Part shown: piece after piece, positions 28,134-37,930 of the stretch
Layout of the letters: every line of letters begins with the position of its first letter
How positions within the stretch are numbered: the first letter of the stretch is position 1
NCBI RefSeq assembly: GCF_001463705.1
Contig: NZ_BBWH01000028.1
Coordinates: 124,001-188,000 of the forward strand
DNA length: 64,000 bases
Direction: 5' to 3'
Source of the DNA: Aureimonas sp. AU12
GTDB lineage: Bacteria; Pseudomonadota; Alphaproteobacteria; Rhizobiales; Rhizobiaceae
Program-made: the position numbers and the translations under genes
Notes under the pieces: generated by a model
What the model was told of the DNA's origin: nothing
The model's input: only the letters and a program-made list of their open reading frames with translations
Database searches by the model: none

Positions 28134-28979
28134 ATGCCGCTCGATACGATCTCGTCCTCCAAGGCCCATGGCGGCACGCAAGGGGTCTACCGCCATCACT
28201 CGCGCACCACCGACACGGTGATGACCTTCGCGGTCTTCACGCCGCCGCAGGCATCCGAGGGCCGGGTACCCGTGCTCTGGTATCTCTCGGGCCTCACCTG
28301 CTCGCACCAGAACGCGATGGACAAGGCCGAGTATCGCAAGGCCGCCGCCGAGCACGGCGTGATGATCGTGCTGCCCGACACCAGCCCGCGCGGCACCAAC
28401 GTTCCCGACGAGCCCGGCAACTGGCAGTTCGGCTCGGGCGCCGGCTTCTATCTCGATGCGACGCGCGACCCATACGCCGCCAACTATCGCATGTATTCCT
28501 ACGTCACCGACGAACTGCCGGGTTATCTCGCCACGCATTTCCCGGCCGACATGCGCCGCCAGTCGATCTCCGGCCATTCGATGGGTGGCCACGGCGCGCT
28601 GACGATCGCGCTGAAGAACCCCGAGGCCTACAAGAGCGCCTCGGCCTTCGCGCCGATCGTGCAGCCGACCACGGCCGACTGGTCGAAGCCGGCCCTCGAC
28701 AAGTATCTCGGCGTCGGCTCGAAGGCGCAGCGCGAGTACGACACGACGCTGCTGATCGCCGACGGCAAGCGTTTCCCCGAGTTCTACGTGGACCAAGGCA
28801 CCGCCGACGAGTTCCTCGACACGGGCCTGCGCCCGCATCTGCTGCGCGAGGCGTGCGCCAAGGCCGGCATCAAGCTGACGCTGACGATGCGCGACGGCTA
28901 CGACCACTCCTACAACTTCGTCTCGTCCTTCATGGCCGACCACGTCGCCTATCACGCCGAGCACCTGCACCGGGGCTGA
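28134..28979 (+). CDS. fghA: S-formylglutathione hydrolase
   Basis: This 281-residue esterase-D-type alpha/beta hydrolase has the nucleophile elbow GHSMGG (Ser149), the LWYLSGLTCSHQN block near the N-terminus and a C-terminal GYDHSYNFVSSF containing the catalytic His. It hydrolyses S-formylglutathione to formate and glutathione, the step after AdhC. The ATG at 28134 has AAGGA upstream. It is followed by a good intrinsic terminator at 28989. Confidence 0.96.
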   Translation: MPLDTISSSKAHGGTQGVYRHHSRTTDTVMTFAVFTPPQASEGRVPVLWYLSGLTCSHQNAMDKAEYRKAAAEHGVMIVLPDTSPRGTNVPDEPGNWQFGSGAGFYLDATRDPYAANYRMYSYVTDELPGYLATHFPADMRRQSISGHSMGGHGALTIALKNPEAYKSASAFAPIVQPTTADWSKPALDKYLGVGSKAQREYDTTLLIADGKRFPEFYVDQGTADEFLDTGLRPHLLREACAKAGIKLTLTMRDGYDHSYNFVSSFMADHVAYHAEHLHRG

Positions 28980-28988
28980 CGATATCGA

Positions 28989-29023
28989 GGTGGAGGCCAG
29001 CTTCTGCCGGTCTCCACCTTTTC
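28989..29023 (+). terminator. Intrinsic terminator after fghA
   Basis: GGTGGAGGCC (28989-28998) pairs with GGTCTCCACC (29009-29018) with one wobble pair, and TTTTC follows at once. It lies 10 bases past the fghA stop and ends the formaldehyde operon. Confidence 0.8.
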
Positions 29024-29116
29024 AATCGTTTCGCCGGTTGTTATCGGTAACGCGAAACCATGGCGAGGGCCGATTCCACCGGATGCGAACCCGGATGGCG
29101 GCAAGGGGGAACGGGC

Positions 29117-30550
29117 ATGAGCGAGCGGCAGGCGGACCTGGGTGTCCTCGGAATGGGGACGATGGGCGCGAACCTCGCGCTGAACTTCGCCGACAATGGC
29201 GGGTTCACGGTGGCGCTGTCGAACCGCACGGTGGCGAAAGCCTACGGCGTGCGCGACGACAATCCGGCGCTGGCCGAGCGTCTGGTGCCGACCGACTCGA
29301 TCGAGCATTTCATCGCGACGCTGAAGAGCCCCCGCGTCGTCGTGCTGATGGTGAATGCCGGCGCGCCAGTGGACGAGCAGATGGCGCTGGTGCTGCCGCA
29401 TCTCGATAAGGGCGACATCCTCATCGATGCCGGCAATGCCGATTTCAACGACACGGTGCGCCGCGACCGCGAGGTGAAGGACACCGGCATCCATTTCGTC
29501 GGCATGGGCGTATCGGGCGGCGAAGAGGGCGCGCGTCACGGGCCGTCGATCATGGTGGGCGGCGACGAGGCGGTCTGGGAGCGCCTGAAGCCCCTGCTCG
29601 AGCCGATCTCGGCGAAGTACGAGGGCTCGCCTTGCGTCGACTGGCTCGGCCCCGACGGCGCCGGCCATTTCGTCAAGACGATCCACAACGGCATCGAATA
29701 TGCCGATATGCAGATGATCGCCGAAGTCTACGGCATCCTGCGCGACGGCGTCGGCCTTCAGGCCGGCGAGATGGCCGACATCTTCGCCGACTGGAACACG
29801 CGCGGCCTCTCGTCCTATCTCGTCGAGATCACCGCGGTGACCTTGAGCGAAACCGATCCCGAGACCGGAAAGCCGCTGGTGGACGTCATCGTCGACGAGG
29901 CCGGTCAGAAGGGCACCGGGCGCTGGTCGGTGATCGAGGCGCAGAAGCTCGGCATCGGCGCCACCACGCTGGAGGCCGCCGTCTCGGCGCGCGGCATCTC
30001 CTCGCGCCGTGCGGAACGCGCCGGTGCCGCCAAGCTCTTCGGCGCGGTGACGACGGCCAAGGCCGAGTTCCACGCCGATCAGGACGGGCTGGCGGAACTC
30101 GAAGCCGCGCTCGAGACCGCCAAGCTGATCGCCTATGCGCAGGGCTACGCGACGATGGCGGAGGCGTCGAAGGAGTTCGGCTGGCACCTGCCGCTCGGCG
30201 AGATCGCCCGGATCTGGCGCGCCGGCTGCATCATCCGCTCGCGCTTCCTCGACGACATCACACAGGCTTATGAGAGCGGCGGCGGCGAGGTGATCAACCT
30301 GCTGCAGGCGCCCTCGTTCAAGACGCTGGTGGAAGAGGGGCAGGCCTCGCTGCGCCGCGTCGTCGCCAAGGCCGTGCTCGCCGGCCTGCCGGTGCCCGCG
30401 CTCTCGGCCGCGCTCGCCTATTTCGACGACTACCGGCGCGCACGCGGCACGACGAACCTGACGCAGGCGCAGCGCGACCTCTTCGGCGCTCACACGTTCA
30501 AGCGGCTGGACCGCGAAGGCGTCTTCCACCACCGCTGGCCGGCGGTCTGA
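29117..30550 (+). CDS. gnd: 6-phosphogluconate dehydrogenase, decarboxylating
   Basis: This 477-residue enzyme of the long, NADP-type class starts with VLGMGTMGANLALNFADNGGF (cofactor site). It carries the substrate-binding HFVKTIHNGIEYADMQ segment, IVDEAGQKGTGRWS and the C-terminal R-x-x-FGAHTFKRLDREG. It converts 6-phosphogluconate to ribulose 5-phosphate in the pentose phosphate pathway. The ATG at 29117 follows AAGGGGGAACGGGC. The gene stands alone, with a hairpin 40 bases after its stop. Confidence 0.96.
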   Translation: MSERQADLGVLGMGTMGANLALNFADNGGFTVALSNRTVAKAYGVRDDNPALAERLVPTDSIEHFIATLKSPRVVVLMVNAGAPVDEQMALVLPHLDKGDILIDAGNADFNDTVRRDREVKDTGIHFVGMGVSGGEEGARHGPSIMVGGDEAVWERLKPLLEPISAKYEGSPCVDWLGPDGAGHFVKTIHNGIEYADMQMIAEVYGILRDGVGLQAGEMADIFADWNTRGLSSYLVEITAVTLSETDPETGKPLVDVIVDEAGQKGTGRWSVIEAQKLGIGATTLEAAVSARGISSRRAERAGAAKLFGAVTTAKAEFHADQDGLAELEAALETAKLIAYAQGYATMAEASKEFGWHLPLGEIARIWRAGCIIRSRFLDDITQAYESGGGEVINLLQAPSFKTLVEEGQASLRRVVAKAVLAGLPVPALSAALAYFDDYRRARGTTNLTQAQRDLFGAHTFKRLDREGVFHHRWPAV

Positions 30551-30936
30551 CCGGGCCTTCGCCTCCCGCATTCGCGGGGGCGCGCTTTGGTTCCATGCGG
30601 GTCGGACTGTCCGCATGGAGCCGCGATTCAGGCGGCGGGCGCGACTCGTCGCCTATTTTCTCGAGGTCGAGCTGACGAGAGATAGTCAGTCTGGGCCAGC
30701 GCCGGATTGACGAGGGGAGGCGACGAGGTCGCTTCCCGTTCTTCTCCTGCGAGCTCACGCGGATGGCCCCTGCATCGGCCGTTCGCCTGCTTCGGCCTTC
30801 GATCGGCGCGCCCTTTTCCTTCTGGCGTCCATCAAGGGATCGCTTGGAGCGGCCTCTTGGCTTCGCAAGGGCTGCAGATGCGAAGGCGTCCGGCAGCCGC
30901 GGCAGCCCCGGCCGAGCGGTTCTTCAAGAGCCTTTG
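30551..30936. other. Intergenic region between gnd and recQ
   Basis: This 386-base stretch between convergent genes has no supported coding region. It contains a strong hairpin near gnd; otherwise nothing recognisable was seen. Its open frames are Arg/Ser-rich shadows. Confidence 0.6.
30589..30622 (+). terminator. Hairpin downstream of gnd
   Basis: GGTTCCATGCGG (30589-30600) pairs with CCGCATGGAGCC (30611-30622) over 12 positions with one G-T pair and a 10-base loop. It begins about 40 bases after the gnd stop. There is no T-run, so it is probably a Rho-associated 3' end structure. Confidence 0.55.
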
Positions 30937-32856
30937 TCAGACCTCTCCGTCGGCGGCGAGGCGGATGGCGTCGAGGAAGATCTCGCCGTAGCGTTCGAGC
31001 TTGGCCATGCCGACGCCGGGAATGGCCTTGAGGTCCTGCGGACGCGTCGGGCGGGCCTGCGCCATGGCGCGCAGGGTCGCGTCCGAGAACACCATGTAGG
31101 GCGGGATCTTCTGCTCGCGCGAGAGGCGGGTGCGCTCGCGGCGCAAGGCCTCGAACACCGTCGCCGACAGGCCGTCCAGCCCGTCGGTGGCCTGCCCGCC
31201 GGAGCGCTTGAACTGCGTTGCGACGCGGGCGCGATCCTTGCGCAGGGTGACGCGCCGCTCGCCGCGAAACACCGCGCGGGCTTCTTCCGGCAGCGTCAGC
31301 GCGCCGAAGGCCTCGTGATCGATCGTCAGCAGGCTCGCGGCGGTGAGCTGGCGCGCCACCGACTGCCAGGTGCGCGCGTCGATGTCGCGGCCGACGCCGA
31401 AGACGGCGAGCGTGTCGTGGCCGGCACGTTGCACCTTCTCGGTCGCCTTGCCGGTGAGGACGTCGATGACGTGGCCCGAGCCGTAGCGCTGCCCGGTGCG
31501 GTAGACGGCGGCGAGAAGCTTGGTGGCCGCTTCCGTGCCGTCCCAGGTCTCGACGGGCGAGAGACAGGTGTCGCAATTGCCGCAGTTGCCGGGATGGGCC
31601 TCGCCGAAATGGCGCAGGATCGCAGCGCGCCGGCATTCGGCGGTCTCGCAGATGCCGAGGAGCGCATCGAGCTTGCCCCGCTCCACCCGCTTGATCGCCT
31701 CCTCCGAGCCGCCCTCGTCGATCATCCGGCGGCGCTGCACCACGTCCTGCAGCCCGTAGGCCATCCACGCCTCGGAGGGTGCGCCATCGCGCCCGGCGCG
31801 GCCGGTCTCCTGATAGTAGGCCTCGACGGAGGAGGGGAGATCGAGATGGGCGACGAAGCGCACGTCGGGCTTGTCGATGCCCATGCCGAAGGCCACCGTC
31901 GCCACGAGGCAGAGGTTCTCGTCCTTGAGGAAGGCGTCCTGGTTGCGCGCCTTCACGGCGGACTCCATGCCGGCATGGTAGGGCAGGGCGTATAGGCCCT
32001 GCTCGTTCAGCCAGGCGGCGGTCTCCTCCACCTTGCGGCGCGACAGGCAGTAGACGATGCCGCTGGCGCCCTTGTGGTTCTGAAGGAAGGCCAGAAGCTG
32101 CTTCTTCGGATTGTCGCGCTCGACGATCGCGTAGCGGATGTTCGGCCGGTCGAACGAGGTCATGAAGACCGGCGCGTCGGCCAGCCGCAGGCGCTCGACG
32201 ATGTCGGCCCGCGTCGTCGGATCGGCGGTGGCGGTCAGGGCGATGCGCGGCACGTCGGGATAGTCGTCGGCAAGGCGCGCGAGCTCGCGGTATTCGGGCC
32301 GGAAGTCGTGGCCCCAGGCGCTGACGCAATGCGCCTCGTCGATGGCGAAGAGTGCGATGCGCACCTGCGAGAGCGTGCGCCGGAAGCCTTCGCCGACGAG
32401 CCGTTCGGGCGTGACATAGAGAAGGTCGAGCTTGCCGCCGACGAGATCGCGCCAGACCGCGCTGCGCTCCTCCTCGCTCATCGAGGAGTTCATCGAGGCC
32501 GCCGAGACGCCGGCCTGGCGCAGCGCCTCCACCTGATCGCGCATCAGGGCGATGAGCGGCGAGACGACGATCGCCGTGCCGGGGCGGCAGAGCGCGGGCA
32601 CCTGATAGCACATCGACTTGCCGGCGCCGGTCGGGAACAGCACCACCGCGTCGCCGCCGCGCACGATCTGCTCGACCACAGCCTCCTGCTCGCCGCGAAA
32701 CGCGCCGTGGCCGAAGACGGTGCGCAGCACCTCGCGCGGTTCGCGAAGGCGGCCATCGGCTTTGGGTCCGTCGAACAGGGCGTCGGAAGGGGCCGACCCG
32801 GCCTGGGTGCGGCGTCCGGTTTCAGGCATCGAGGTCTCCGGGAAAGCGTCGGGCAC
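30937..32856 (-). CDS. recQ: ATP-dependent DNA helicase RecQ
   Basis: This 639-residue superfamily 2 helicase has Walker A FPTGAGKS (75-81), the DEAH box AIDEAHC and motif [13 protein letters not shown] zinc-binding RQC region follows ([12 protein letters not shown]...CGNCDTC). A C-terminal HRDC domain ([20 protein letters not shown]) completes it. It unwinds recombination and repair intermediates. The first ~40 residues are not conserved, and the true start could be internal. It is convergent to gnd. Confidence 0.95.
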   Translation of the reverse strand: MPDAFPETSMPETGRRTQAGSAPSDALFDGPKADGRLREPREVLRTVFGHGAFRGEQEAVVEQIVRGGDAVVLFPTGAGKSMCYQVPALCRPGTAIVVSPLIALMRDQVEALRQAGVSAASMNSSMSEEERSAVWRDLVGGKLDLLYVTPERLVGEGFRRTLSQVRIALFAIDEAHCVSAWGHDFRPEYRELARLADDYPDVPRIALTATADPTTRADIVERLRLADAPVFMTSFDRPNIRYAIVERDNPKKQLLAFLQNHKGASGIVYCLSRRKVEETAAWLNEQGLYALPYHAGMESAVKARNQDAFLKDENLCLVATVAFGMGIDKPDVRFVAHLDLPSSVEAYYQETGRAGRDGAPSEAWMAYGLQDVVQRRRMIDEGGSEEAIKRVERGKLDALLGICETAECRRAAILRHFGEAHPGNCGNCDTCLSPVETWDGTEAATKLLAAVYRTGQRYGSGHVIDVLTGKATEKVQRAGHDTLAVFGVGRDIDARTWQSVARQLTAASLLTIDHEAFGALTLPEEARAVFRGERRVTLRKDRARVATQFKRSGGQATDGLDGLSATVFEALRRERTRLSREQKIPPYMVFSDATLRAMAQARPTRPQDLKAIPGVGMAKLERYGEIFLDAIRLAADGEV

Positions 32857-32930
32857 TGTCGGGTATCACGGGCGTCGAGGCAACCGCCGGCGCGGCGTCG
32901 TCCCCAGCACCCGGCGAAGGCCCGACATGG

Positions 32931-32962
32931 AAAACCCCCGGAGCTGGCGGCTCCGGGGGTTG
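32931..32962 (-). terminator. Intrinsic terminator of rpoH
   Basis: Read on the minus strand, ACCCCCGGAGC and GCTCCGGGGGT form an 11-bp stem with a 5-base loop, followed by TTT. It lies about 30 bases past the rpoH stop codon. Because A-runs flank the other side, it may also work on the plus strand. Confidence 0.85.
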
Positions 32963-32993
32963 GAAGGACGGCGACGGCCGGCCGGCTCGCAGA

Positions 32994-33905
32994 TCAGGCG
33001 TGGACGTCCTCGACCACGCGCAGCGCCCGGCGGGCGGCTTCGGCAGTGTCCTTCACCGCCTTCTGAACCTTCTCGAAGGCGCGCACTTCGATCTGGCGCA
33101 CGCGCTCGCGGCTGATGTCGAACTCGCCGGACAGAGCCTCGAGCGTCAGCGGATCGTCGGAAAGGCGACGCGCCTCGAAGATGCGGCGCTCGCGGTCGTT
33201 CAGCACGTCCATCGCCTGATGCAGCATGTCGCGGCGCTGGTTCAGCTCGTCCTGCTCGACGAGCATGTCTTCCTGGTTCTCGGTCTGATCGACCAGCCAG
33301 TCCTGCCACTCGCCCGATTCGCCTTCGGTGGCGCGGATCGGGGCGTTCAGCGAGGCGTCGCCCGACAGGCGACGGTTCATCGACACGACCTCTTCGGGCG
33401 AGACGCCGAGCTGGGTGGCGATCTGATCGACCTGATCCGGGCGCAGGTCCCCTTCGTCGAGCGCCTGGATGCGGCTCTTCATCTTGCGCAGATTGAAGAA
33501 CAGCCGCTTCTGGTTGGCGGTGGTCCCCATCTTCACGAGGCTCCACGAGCGCAGGATGTACTCCTGAATCGAGGCCTTGATCCACCACATCGCGTAGGTC
33601 GCCAGACGGAAGCCCCGCTCCGGGTCGAAACGCTTGACCGCCTGCATCAGGCCGACATTGCCCTCCGACACGACCTCGCCGATCGGCAGGCCGTAGCCGC
33701 GATAGCCCATGGCGATCTTGGCGACGAGACGCAGATGGCTGGTCACGAGCCGATGTGCGGCATCGCGGTCGTCATGCTCGGCGTAACGCTTGGCGAGCAT
33801 GTATTCTTCCTGGGGCTCCAACATGGGAAACCGACGGATTTCCTCGAGATAGCGGCTGAGGCCGCCTTCGCCCGAGGCGATGCTCGGAAGATTGGCTCGC
33901 GCCAT
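32994..33905 (-). CDS. rpoH: RNA polymerase sigma factor RpoH (sigma-32)
   Basis: This 303-residue heat-shock sigma factor has region 2 (AHRLVTSHLRLVAKIAMGYRGYGLP, then RFDPERGFRLATYAMWWIKASIQEYIL) and the RpoH box around QKRLFFNLRKMK. Region 4.2 ends ISRERVRQIEVRAFEKVQ. It directs transcription of chaperone and protease genes. The ATG at 33905 has a GGAGG site; an upstream in-frame ATG adds 12 non-conserved residues. Rhizobia often carry two rpoH genes; which one this is cannot be decided here. Confidence 0.95.
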   Translation of the reverse strand: MARANLPSIASGEGGLSRYLEEIRRFPMLEPQEEYMLAKRYAEHDDRDAAHRLVTSHLRLVAKIAMGYRGYGLPIGEVVSEGNVGLMQAVKRFDPERGFRLATYAMWWIKASIQEYILRSWSLVKMGTTANQKRLFFNLRKMKSRIQALDEGDLRPDQVDQIATQLGVSPEEVVSMNRRLSGDASLNAPIRATEGESGEWQDWLVDQTENQEDMLVEQDELNQRRDMLHQAMDVLNDRERRIFEARRLSDDPLTLEALSGEFDISRERVRQIEVRAFEKVQKAVKDTAEAARRALRVVEDVHA

Positions 33906-34082
33906 GTGAAACCCTCCTTCGACTGCAACGGCCGCTCGCATTCGAGCCGGCCGACGACGGAGCGTCCCTGAAGACCCATTCCGCCCGAACTCATATGGGG
34001 ACGCGAACCCGGCGTTTCATGATCGCAAACCGATGAACCGGATTACAATCCGTTCACCTTTCGGCCCAAATCCGACGTCTCG

Positions 34083-35096
34083 TCAGCGGCTTTTGTAGGT
34101 CGAACCGCGCGGCTCATCGGCACAATGGCGGAAGCCCTCGAGGAGTTCCTGCATGTCGGCGGGCAGCTCGGTCTCGAACTCCATCGGCTCGCCGCTGGCC
34201 GGGTGCTCGAAGCCGAGGCGGAAGGCATGGAGGGCCTGACGCGGGAAGTGCTCGATGATGGCAGCGACATTCTCGCCGAGCTTGCGGGCCTTGGAGCGGA
34301 AATGCGCCCCATAGGCGTCGTCGCCGACGAGCGGGTGGCCGATATGAGCCATGTGGACGCGGATCTGGTGGGTGCGGCCGGTCTCCAGAACGCAGGTCAC
34401 GAGCGCGGCGTGCTCGGCCGCGCCGCCGAAGCGCTCCATCACCTGGAAATGCGTCACCGCATGCTTGGCGTCGGCGCGCTCCTCGTTGACCACGGTGCGC
34501 TTCATCCGGTCGGAATTGGAGCGCCCGAGAGCCGCTTCGATCCGGCCGACGGGGCGCGAGGGAACGCCCCAGACCACCGCCCGATAGGCGCGCTCCATCC
34601 GCCCGTCGCGCCCGTGGGCGGCGAACTGGTCGGCGAGCGAGCGATGGGCGAGATCGGTCTTGGCGACCACCATGACGCCGCTCGTCTCCTTGTCGAGACG
34701 GTGGACGATGCCCGGCCGCTTGACGCCGCCGATGCCCGACAGCGTGTCGCCGCAATGGAAGAGGAGGGCGTTGACGAGCGTGCCCGTCCAGTTGCCGGGG
34801 CCGGGATGGACAACGAGCCCGGCGGGCTTGTCGATGACGATGAGATGCTCGTCTTCATGGAGCACGTCGAGCGGGATGTCCTCGCCGACCGGCTCGGGGG
34901 CTTCGGCCTCCGGCACCGTAAAGGCCACCGTCTCGCCGGCCGCGACCTTGCGCTTGGGCACGCGCACGGGCGCGCCATCGACGCTGACCTCGCCGGCCTC
35001 GATCAGGCCCTGGACGCGCGAGCGCGAGAGTTCGCCCCCGACCGCCTGCGCCAGGAACTGGTCGAGACGCTTTCCGGCGTTCTCGCCCTCCACCAC
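34083..35096 (-). CDS. rluD: RluA-family pseudouridine synthase (RluD-like)
   Basis: This 337-residue protein has an N-terminal S4 RNA-binding domain (LSRSRVQGLIEAGEVSVDGA) and the RluA catalytic motif GIVHRLDKETSG with Asp135. RluD modifies 23S rRNA helix 69. RluC or another RluA member cannot be excluded by motif alone. The order RluA-family synthase then rpoH on the same strand is common in rhizobia and supports the call. It is divergent from the small membrane protein gene. Confidence 0.88.
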   Translation of the reverse strand: MVEGENAGKRLDQFLAQAVGGELSRSRVQGLIEAGEVSVDGAPVRVPKRKVAAGETVAFTVPEAEAPEPVGEDIPLDVLHEDEHLIVIDKPAGLVVHPGPGNWTGTLVNALLFHCGDTLSGIGGVKRPGIVHRLDKETSGVMVVAKTDLAHRSLADQFAAHGRDGRMERAYRAVVWGVPSRPVGRIEAALGRSNSDRMKRTVVNEERADAKHAVTHFQVMERFGGAAEHAALVTCVLETGRTHQIRVHMAHIGHPLVGDDAYGAHFRSKARKLGENVAAIIEHFPRQALHAFRLGFEHPASGEPMEFETELPADMQELLEGFRHCADEPRGSTYKSR

Positions 35097-35174
35097 GAAG
35101 CGGCTTGCGCCCGCTTCGGCTCCCCCTGTACCAACGGCCGAAATGACACCCTCCGAGAGACTGGACTGAACGCG

Positions 35175-35585
35175 ATGACGGATGAAAACGGGACGCAGGC
35201 GCCGATCGATCCGGCCTTCGAGCGGGTTCGCCGCAAGATGGTACGGCTCCTCGCGTTATCGATCGCCGTCCTCTTCGTGGGACTTATCGCGGTTCTCTCC
35301 GCCGTTGTCTATCGCAGCTCCGACCGGCCCGCCGAGACCGCCGCCGCGCCGGCCGGCGCCACGCAGGGGCTGACCGAGGGCAACAGCGCGCCGATCCTGC
35401 TGCCGGCCGGCGCGCGGATCGCCGAGAGCGCGCTCGACGCCAACCATGCGCTGATCCGCATCGCGCTGGCGGGCGGCGGCGAAGAGCTGCTGATCGTCGA
35501 TCTGGCGACCGGCGAGGTGGTCTCGCGCTACCCGATCCGGGTCGAGGGCGCGGCTTCGCCGGCTCCCGCGACGACGACGCCGTAA
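35175..35585 (+). CDS. Small single-pass membrane protein of unknown function
   Basis: This 136-residue protein has a cytosolic N-terminus (RVRRKMVRLL), one membrane helix (LLALSIAVLFVGLIAVLSAVVY) and a periplasmic domain with a short beta-propeller-like stretch (LLIVDLATGEVVSRYPI). It resembles the DUF6476-type proteins of alphaproteobacteria, but I cannot confirm this. It lies between a divergent pseudouridine synthase gene and tRNA-Glu. A much longer in-frame extension upstream is antisense to rluD and is discounted. Confidence 0.75.
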   Translation: MTDENGTQAPIDPAFERVRRKMVRLLALSIAVLFVGLIAVLSAVVYRSSDRPAETAAAPAGATQGLTEGNSAPILLPAGARIAESALDANHALIRIALAGGGEELLIVDLATGEVVSRYPIRVEGAASPAPATTTP

Positions 35586-35644
35586 GCGCCAAAAAAGCGC
35601 TTGCCATCCGGAAACGCCGTGGCTATACGGACAACCACTGGCTC

Positions 35645-35719
35645 GCGCCCATCGTCTAGCGGTTAGGACGGCGCCCTCTCACGGCGCAAACAGGGGTTCG
35701 ATTCCCCTTGGGCGTACCA
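35645..35719 (+). tRNA. tRNA-Glu (CTC anticodon)
   Basis: The 75-base sequence folds into a cloverleaf. The acceptor pairs GCGCCCA with TGGGCGT, the anticodon stem is GCGCC/GGCGC with loop CTCTCAC (anticodon CTC), and the T arm is AGGGG-TTCGATT-CCCCT. The 3' CCA is encoded at 35717-35719. Confidence 0.95.
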
Positions 35720-35796
35720 GTCATCTCTCTTCTTTTTGCATTGCAAACGGCTTTCTGACCTCAAGGGCTAGAGCGAAACCGGCAAGAGAGCGACGC

Positions 35797-36624
35797 ATGA
35801 TCCAGCCCCTTCTCATCACCGACCCCGCCGATTCGCGGATCGAGCCGTTTCGCTGTATTCGCGACCGCGACCTCGTCGGGCGCGGCGGGTTCATCGCGGA
35901 AGGGGCGGTGGTGCTCGACCTCCTGCTCAAGGCCGAGCGGTTCCGGCCGACGGCGCTCCTGATCCTGCGCAACCGGCTGGCGGGTCTGGAGATGCGTATC
36001 GCCGACCTACCGGACGACGTGCCGCTCTACGTCGCGGAACAGGCAGTGTTCGATGCGGTCGCCGGCTTTCCCGTGCATCGCGGCATCCTCGCCCACGGCG
36101 AGACGGTGCCGATGCCGGCCGACGATCTCGACCGGCATCTCGCCGCGATCGCGCGGGAGGGCGGGCAGGTGGTCGTGGCCTGCGGCATCGCCAATCACGA
36201 CAATATGGGGGCGATCTTCCGCAACGCCGCCGCCTTCGGGGCCGGCGCGGTGCTGCTCGACGGGCAGGCCTGCGATCCGCTCTATCGCAAAGCGATCCGC
36301 GTCTCGGTGGGGACGGTGCTGACGGTGCCGTTCTGGCGCGCGGGCGAGCCGGGTGCCATCCGCGAGCGGCTGAGCGCGGCCGGGTTCGAGTGCCTGGCGC
36401 TGTCGCCGGCCGGCGAGCGGCGGCTCGACGAGATCCGCGAGCCCCGGCCGCGGGCGCTCTTTCTCGGCACGGAAGGGGAGGGGCTTGCCGAGCGCTTCCT
36501 TCAGGACTGCCGCAGCCTCAGGATCGCCATGGCGCCGGGGCTCGACAGTCTCAACGTCGCGACCGCGGCCGCGATCGCCCTCCACCATTTCTTTTCGCTG
36601 CGACCGGACGCGCCGGCTCGCTGA
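35797..36624 (+). CDS. SpoU/TrmH-family RNA methyltransferase
   Basis: This 275-residue protein has the three SPOUT motifs: N-x2-AIFRNAAAFG (motif 1), ALFLGTEGEGL (motif 2) and MAPGLDSLNVATAAAI (motif 3), with an N-terminal substrate-binding domain. It would transfer a methyl group from SAM to the 2'-OH of tRNA or rRNA; the exact site is unknown. Its 3' end overlaps the convergent gene at 36551 by 74 bases. Confidence 0.92.
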   Translation: MIQPLLITDPADSRIEPFRCIRDRDLVGRGGFIAEGAVVLDLLLKAERFRPTALLILRNRLAGLEMRIADLPDDVPLYVAEQAVFDAVAGFPVHRGILAHGETVPMPADDLDRHLAAIAREGGQVVVACGIANHDNMGAIFRNAAAFGAGAVLLDGQACDPLYRKAIRVSVGTVLTVPFWRAGEPGAIRERLSAAGFECLALSPAGERRLDEIREPRPRALFLGTEGEGLAERFLQDCRSLRIAMAPGLDSLNVATAAAIALHHFFSLRPDAPAR

Positions 36625-37645
36625 CCGCCGCTTCGGACGTAGTGGCGCTTTGCAAGGTGGGTGTCATGCTCGTCTCGTCCGGCGCCGCCAGCGCGAGGGT
36701 TGGCTCGCCGGCCGACATGTCCTCGCCGGCCATCAGGCGCTTCACCCGGTCGGCAAGCGTCGGTGCTGCGCTCGTCTGCGCCGGGCCGCTTTCGGAGATG
36801 ATGCGGGCGACAGGCGACTGCGGCCCGTCCGTCTCGACCTGCTTGTGGATGACGCGCGCGGCGATGTCGCTGATGCGCTCACGGATCTCGGCGTTCTCCT
36901 CGCGCGAGGCCGGACGGCGCTCGCCGGTGCGCGAGGCGATGGCGGCACGCAGGCGATGGCTGCCCGACACGGTCTCGGGTCTGCCTGTCGTGGGAAGAGA
37001 CGCCGCAGCGAGGAGCGGCGCGACGGGCGCTTCCACCTGGGCTGGAACGGGGGCAGGCGCCGGCGCATCGGCCTTCGAGCGGGTCGTGCCGGCGCGCATC
37101 GCGTCGGTGAGTTGCAGGATGCGCGTCTCGGCGGCGGCGAGGGCGAGGCGGCGGTCGTCGGCGGCCTCGCGCATCTCCTGATACTTGCTGGCCAGTCCTT
37201 CCAACTCCTCGCCGCGCAGCTGCAGCTTGTGGCGCAGTTCCTGGCGCGTCTCGTGCAACTCGTCGCGCTCGCCGGTCAGCGCCTCCAGTTTTTCCTCGAG
37301 ACGGCGCAAGGCGCCGGCCCCGGCGGCGAGCTCGTTCTGGAGTTCGGCCTGGCGGATCCGCAGTTCGCCGTTCTCGACGACGATGCGGCCGGCCTCGGCG
37401 CGCTCGCGGGCGCCGGCCTCGCGTGCCTCGCGCGCCTGGATCTCGATGCGGCGGATGTCGAAGGCCGAGGCAGCGCGCACGGCATCGACCTCGGCGCGGA
37501 TCTCGTTGACGCTCGTCGGGATCGTCGCCTCGAAGTCGCGGCGGGCCAGACGCTGCGCCTTGCGCCAGACGAGCGGCACGAGGAGGAGGGCCACGAGGCT
37601 CGCAATGAGGGCGCCGAGGACGAAGACGAGGCCGGTCGCAAGCAT
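36551..37645 (-). CDS. Membrane-anchored coiled-coil protein of unknown function
   Basis: This 364-residue protein begins with one membrane helix (MLATGLVFVLGALIASLVALLLVPLVW). A long coiled coil rich in Glu, Arg and Ala follows (about residues 40-185, for example ELRHKLQLRGEELEGLASKYQEM), then a disordered Pro/Ala/Thr-rich tail. Such proteins are common in rhizobia and are annotated only as hypothetical. The start at 37645 precedes the membrane helix directly; longer frames add basic low-complexity sequence. Convergent overlap with the methyltransferase gene is 74 bases. Confidence 0.75.
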   Translation of the reverse strand: MLATGLVFVLGALIASLVALLLVPLVWRKAQRLARRDFEATIPTSVNEIRAEVDAVRAASAFDIRRIEIQAREAREAGARERAEAGRIVVENGELRIRQAELQNELAAGAGALRRLEEKLEALTGERDELHETRQELRHKLQLRGEELEGLASKYQEMREAADDRRLALAAAETRILQLTDAMRAGTTRSKADAPAPAPVPAQVEAPVAPLLAAASLPTTGRPETVSGSHRLRAAIASRTGERRPASREENAEIRERISDIAARVIHKQVETDGPQSPVARIISESGPAQTSAAPTLADRVKRLMAGEDMSAGEPTLALAAPDETSMTPTLQSATTSEAAVSEPARPVAAKRNGGGRSRPRSRR

Positions 37646-37930
37646 GGCAATCCCAAGGTTTGATCGAGGGCCCCGATCGCGCGCCGCCCCGGTCCCCGCG
37701 GGTCTTGTCGCACCCGCCACGCCTGTGGAGATCGCTGCCCGTTCCCGACACTTAGGGCAGTCTCTCGCGATCTGCCTAGAGCGGCGTTCGACGATTCGCG
37801 AAAAGACACCGGGACGGGGCCGTGTGTGCGGCAAGCCGTCGGATGGCCGGCGCCGACGTCCGGCCGCTCGCGCGCCGCGACCGGACGGACGTCGTGCGAG
37901 GGCGCGAGGTCGGGCGTTTGTCGTTCTGGA

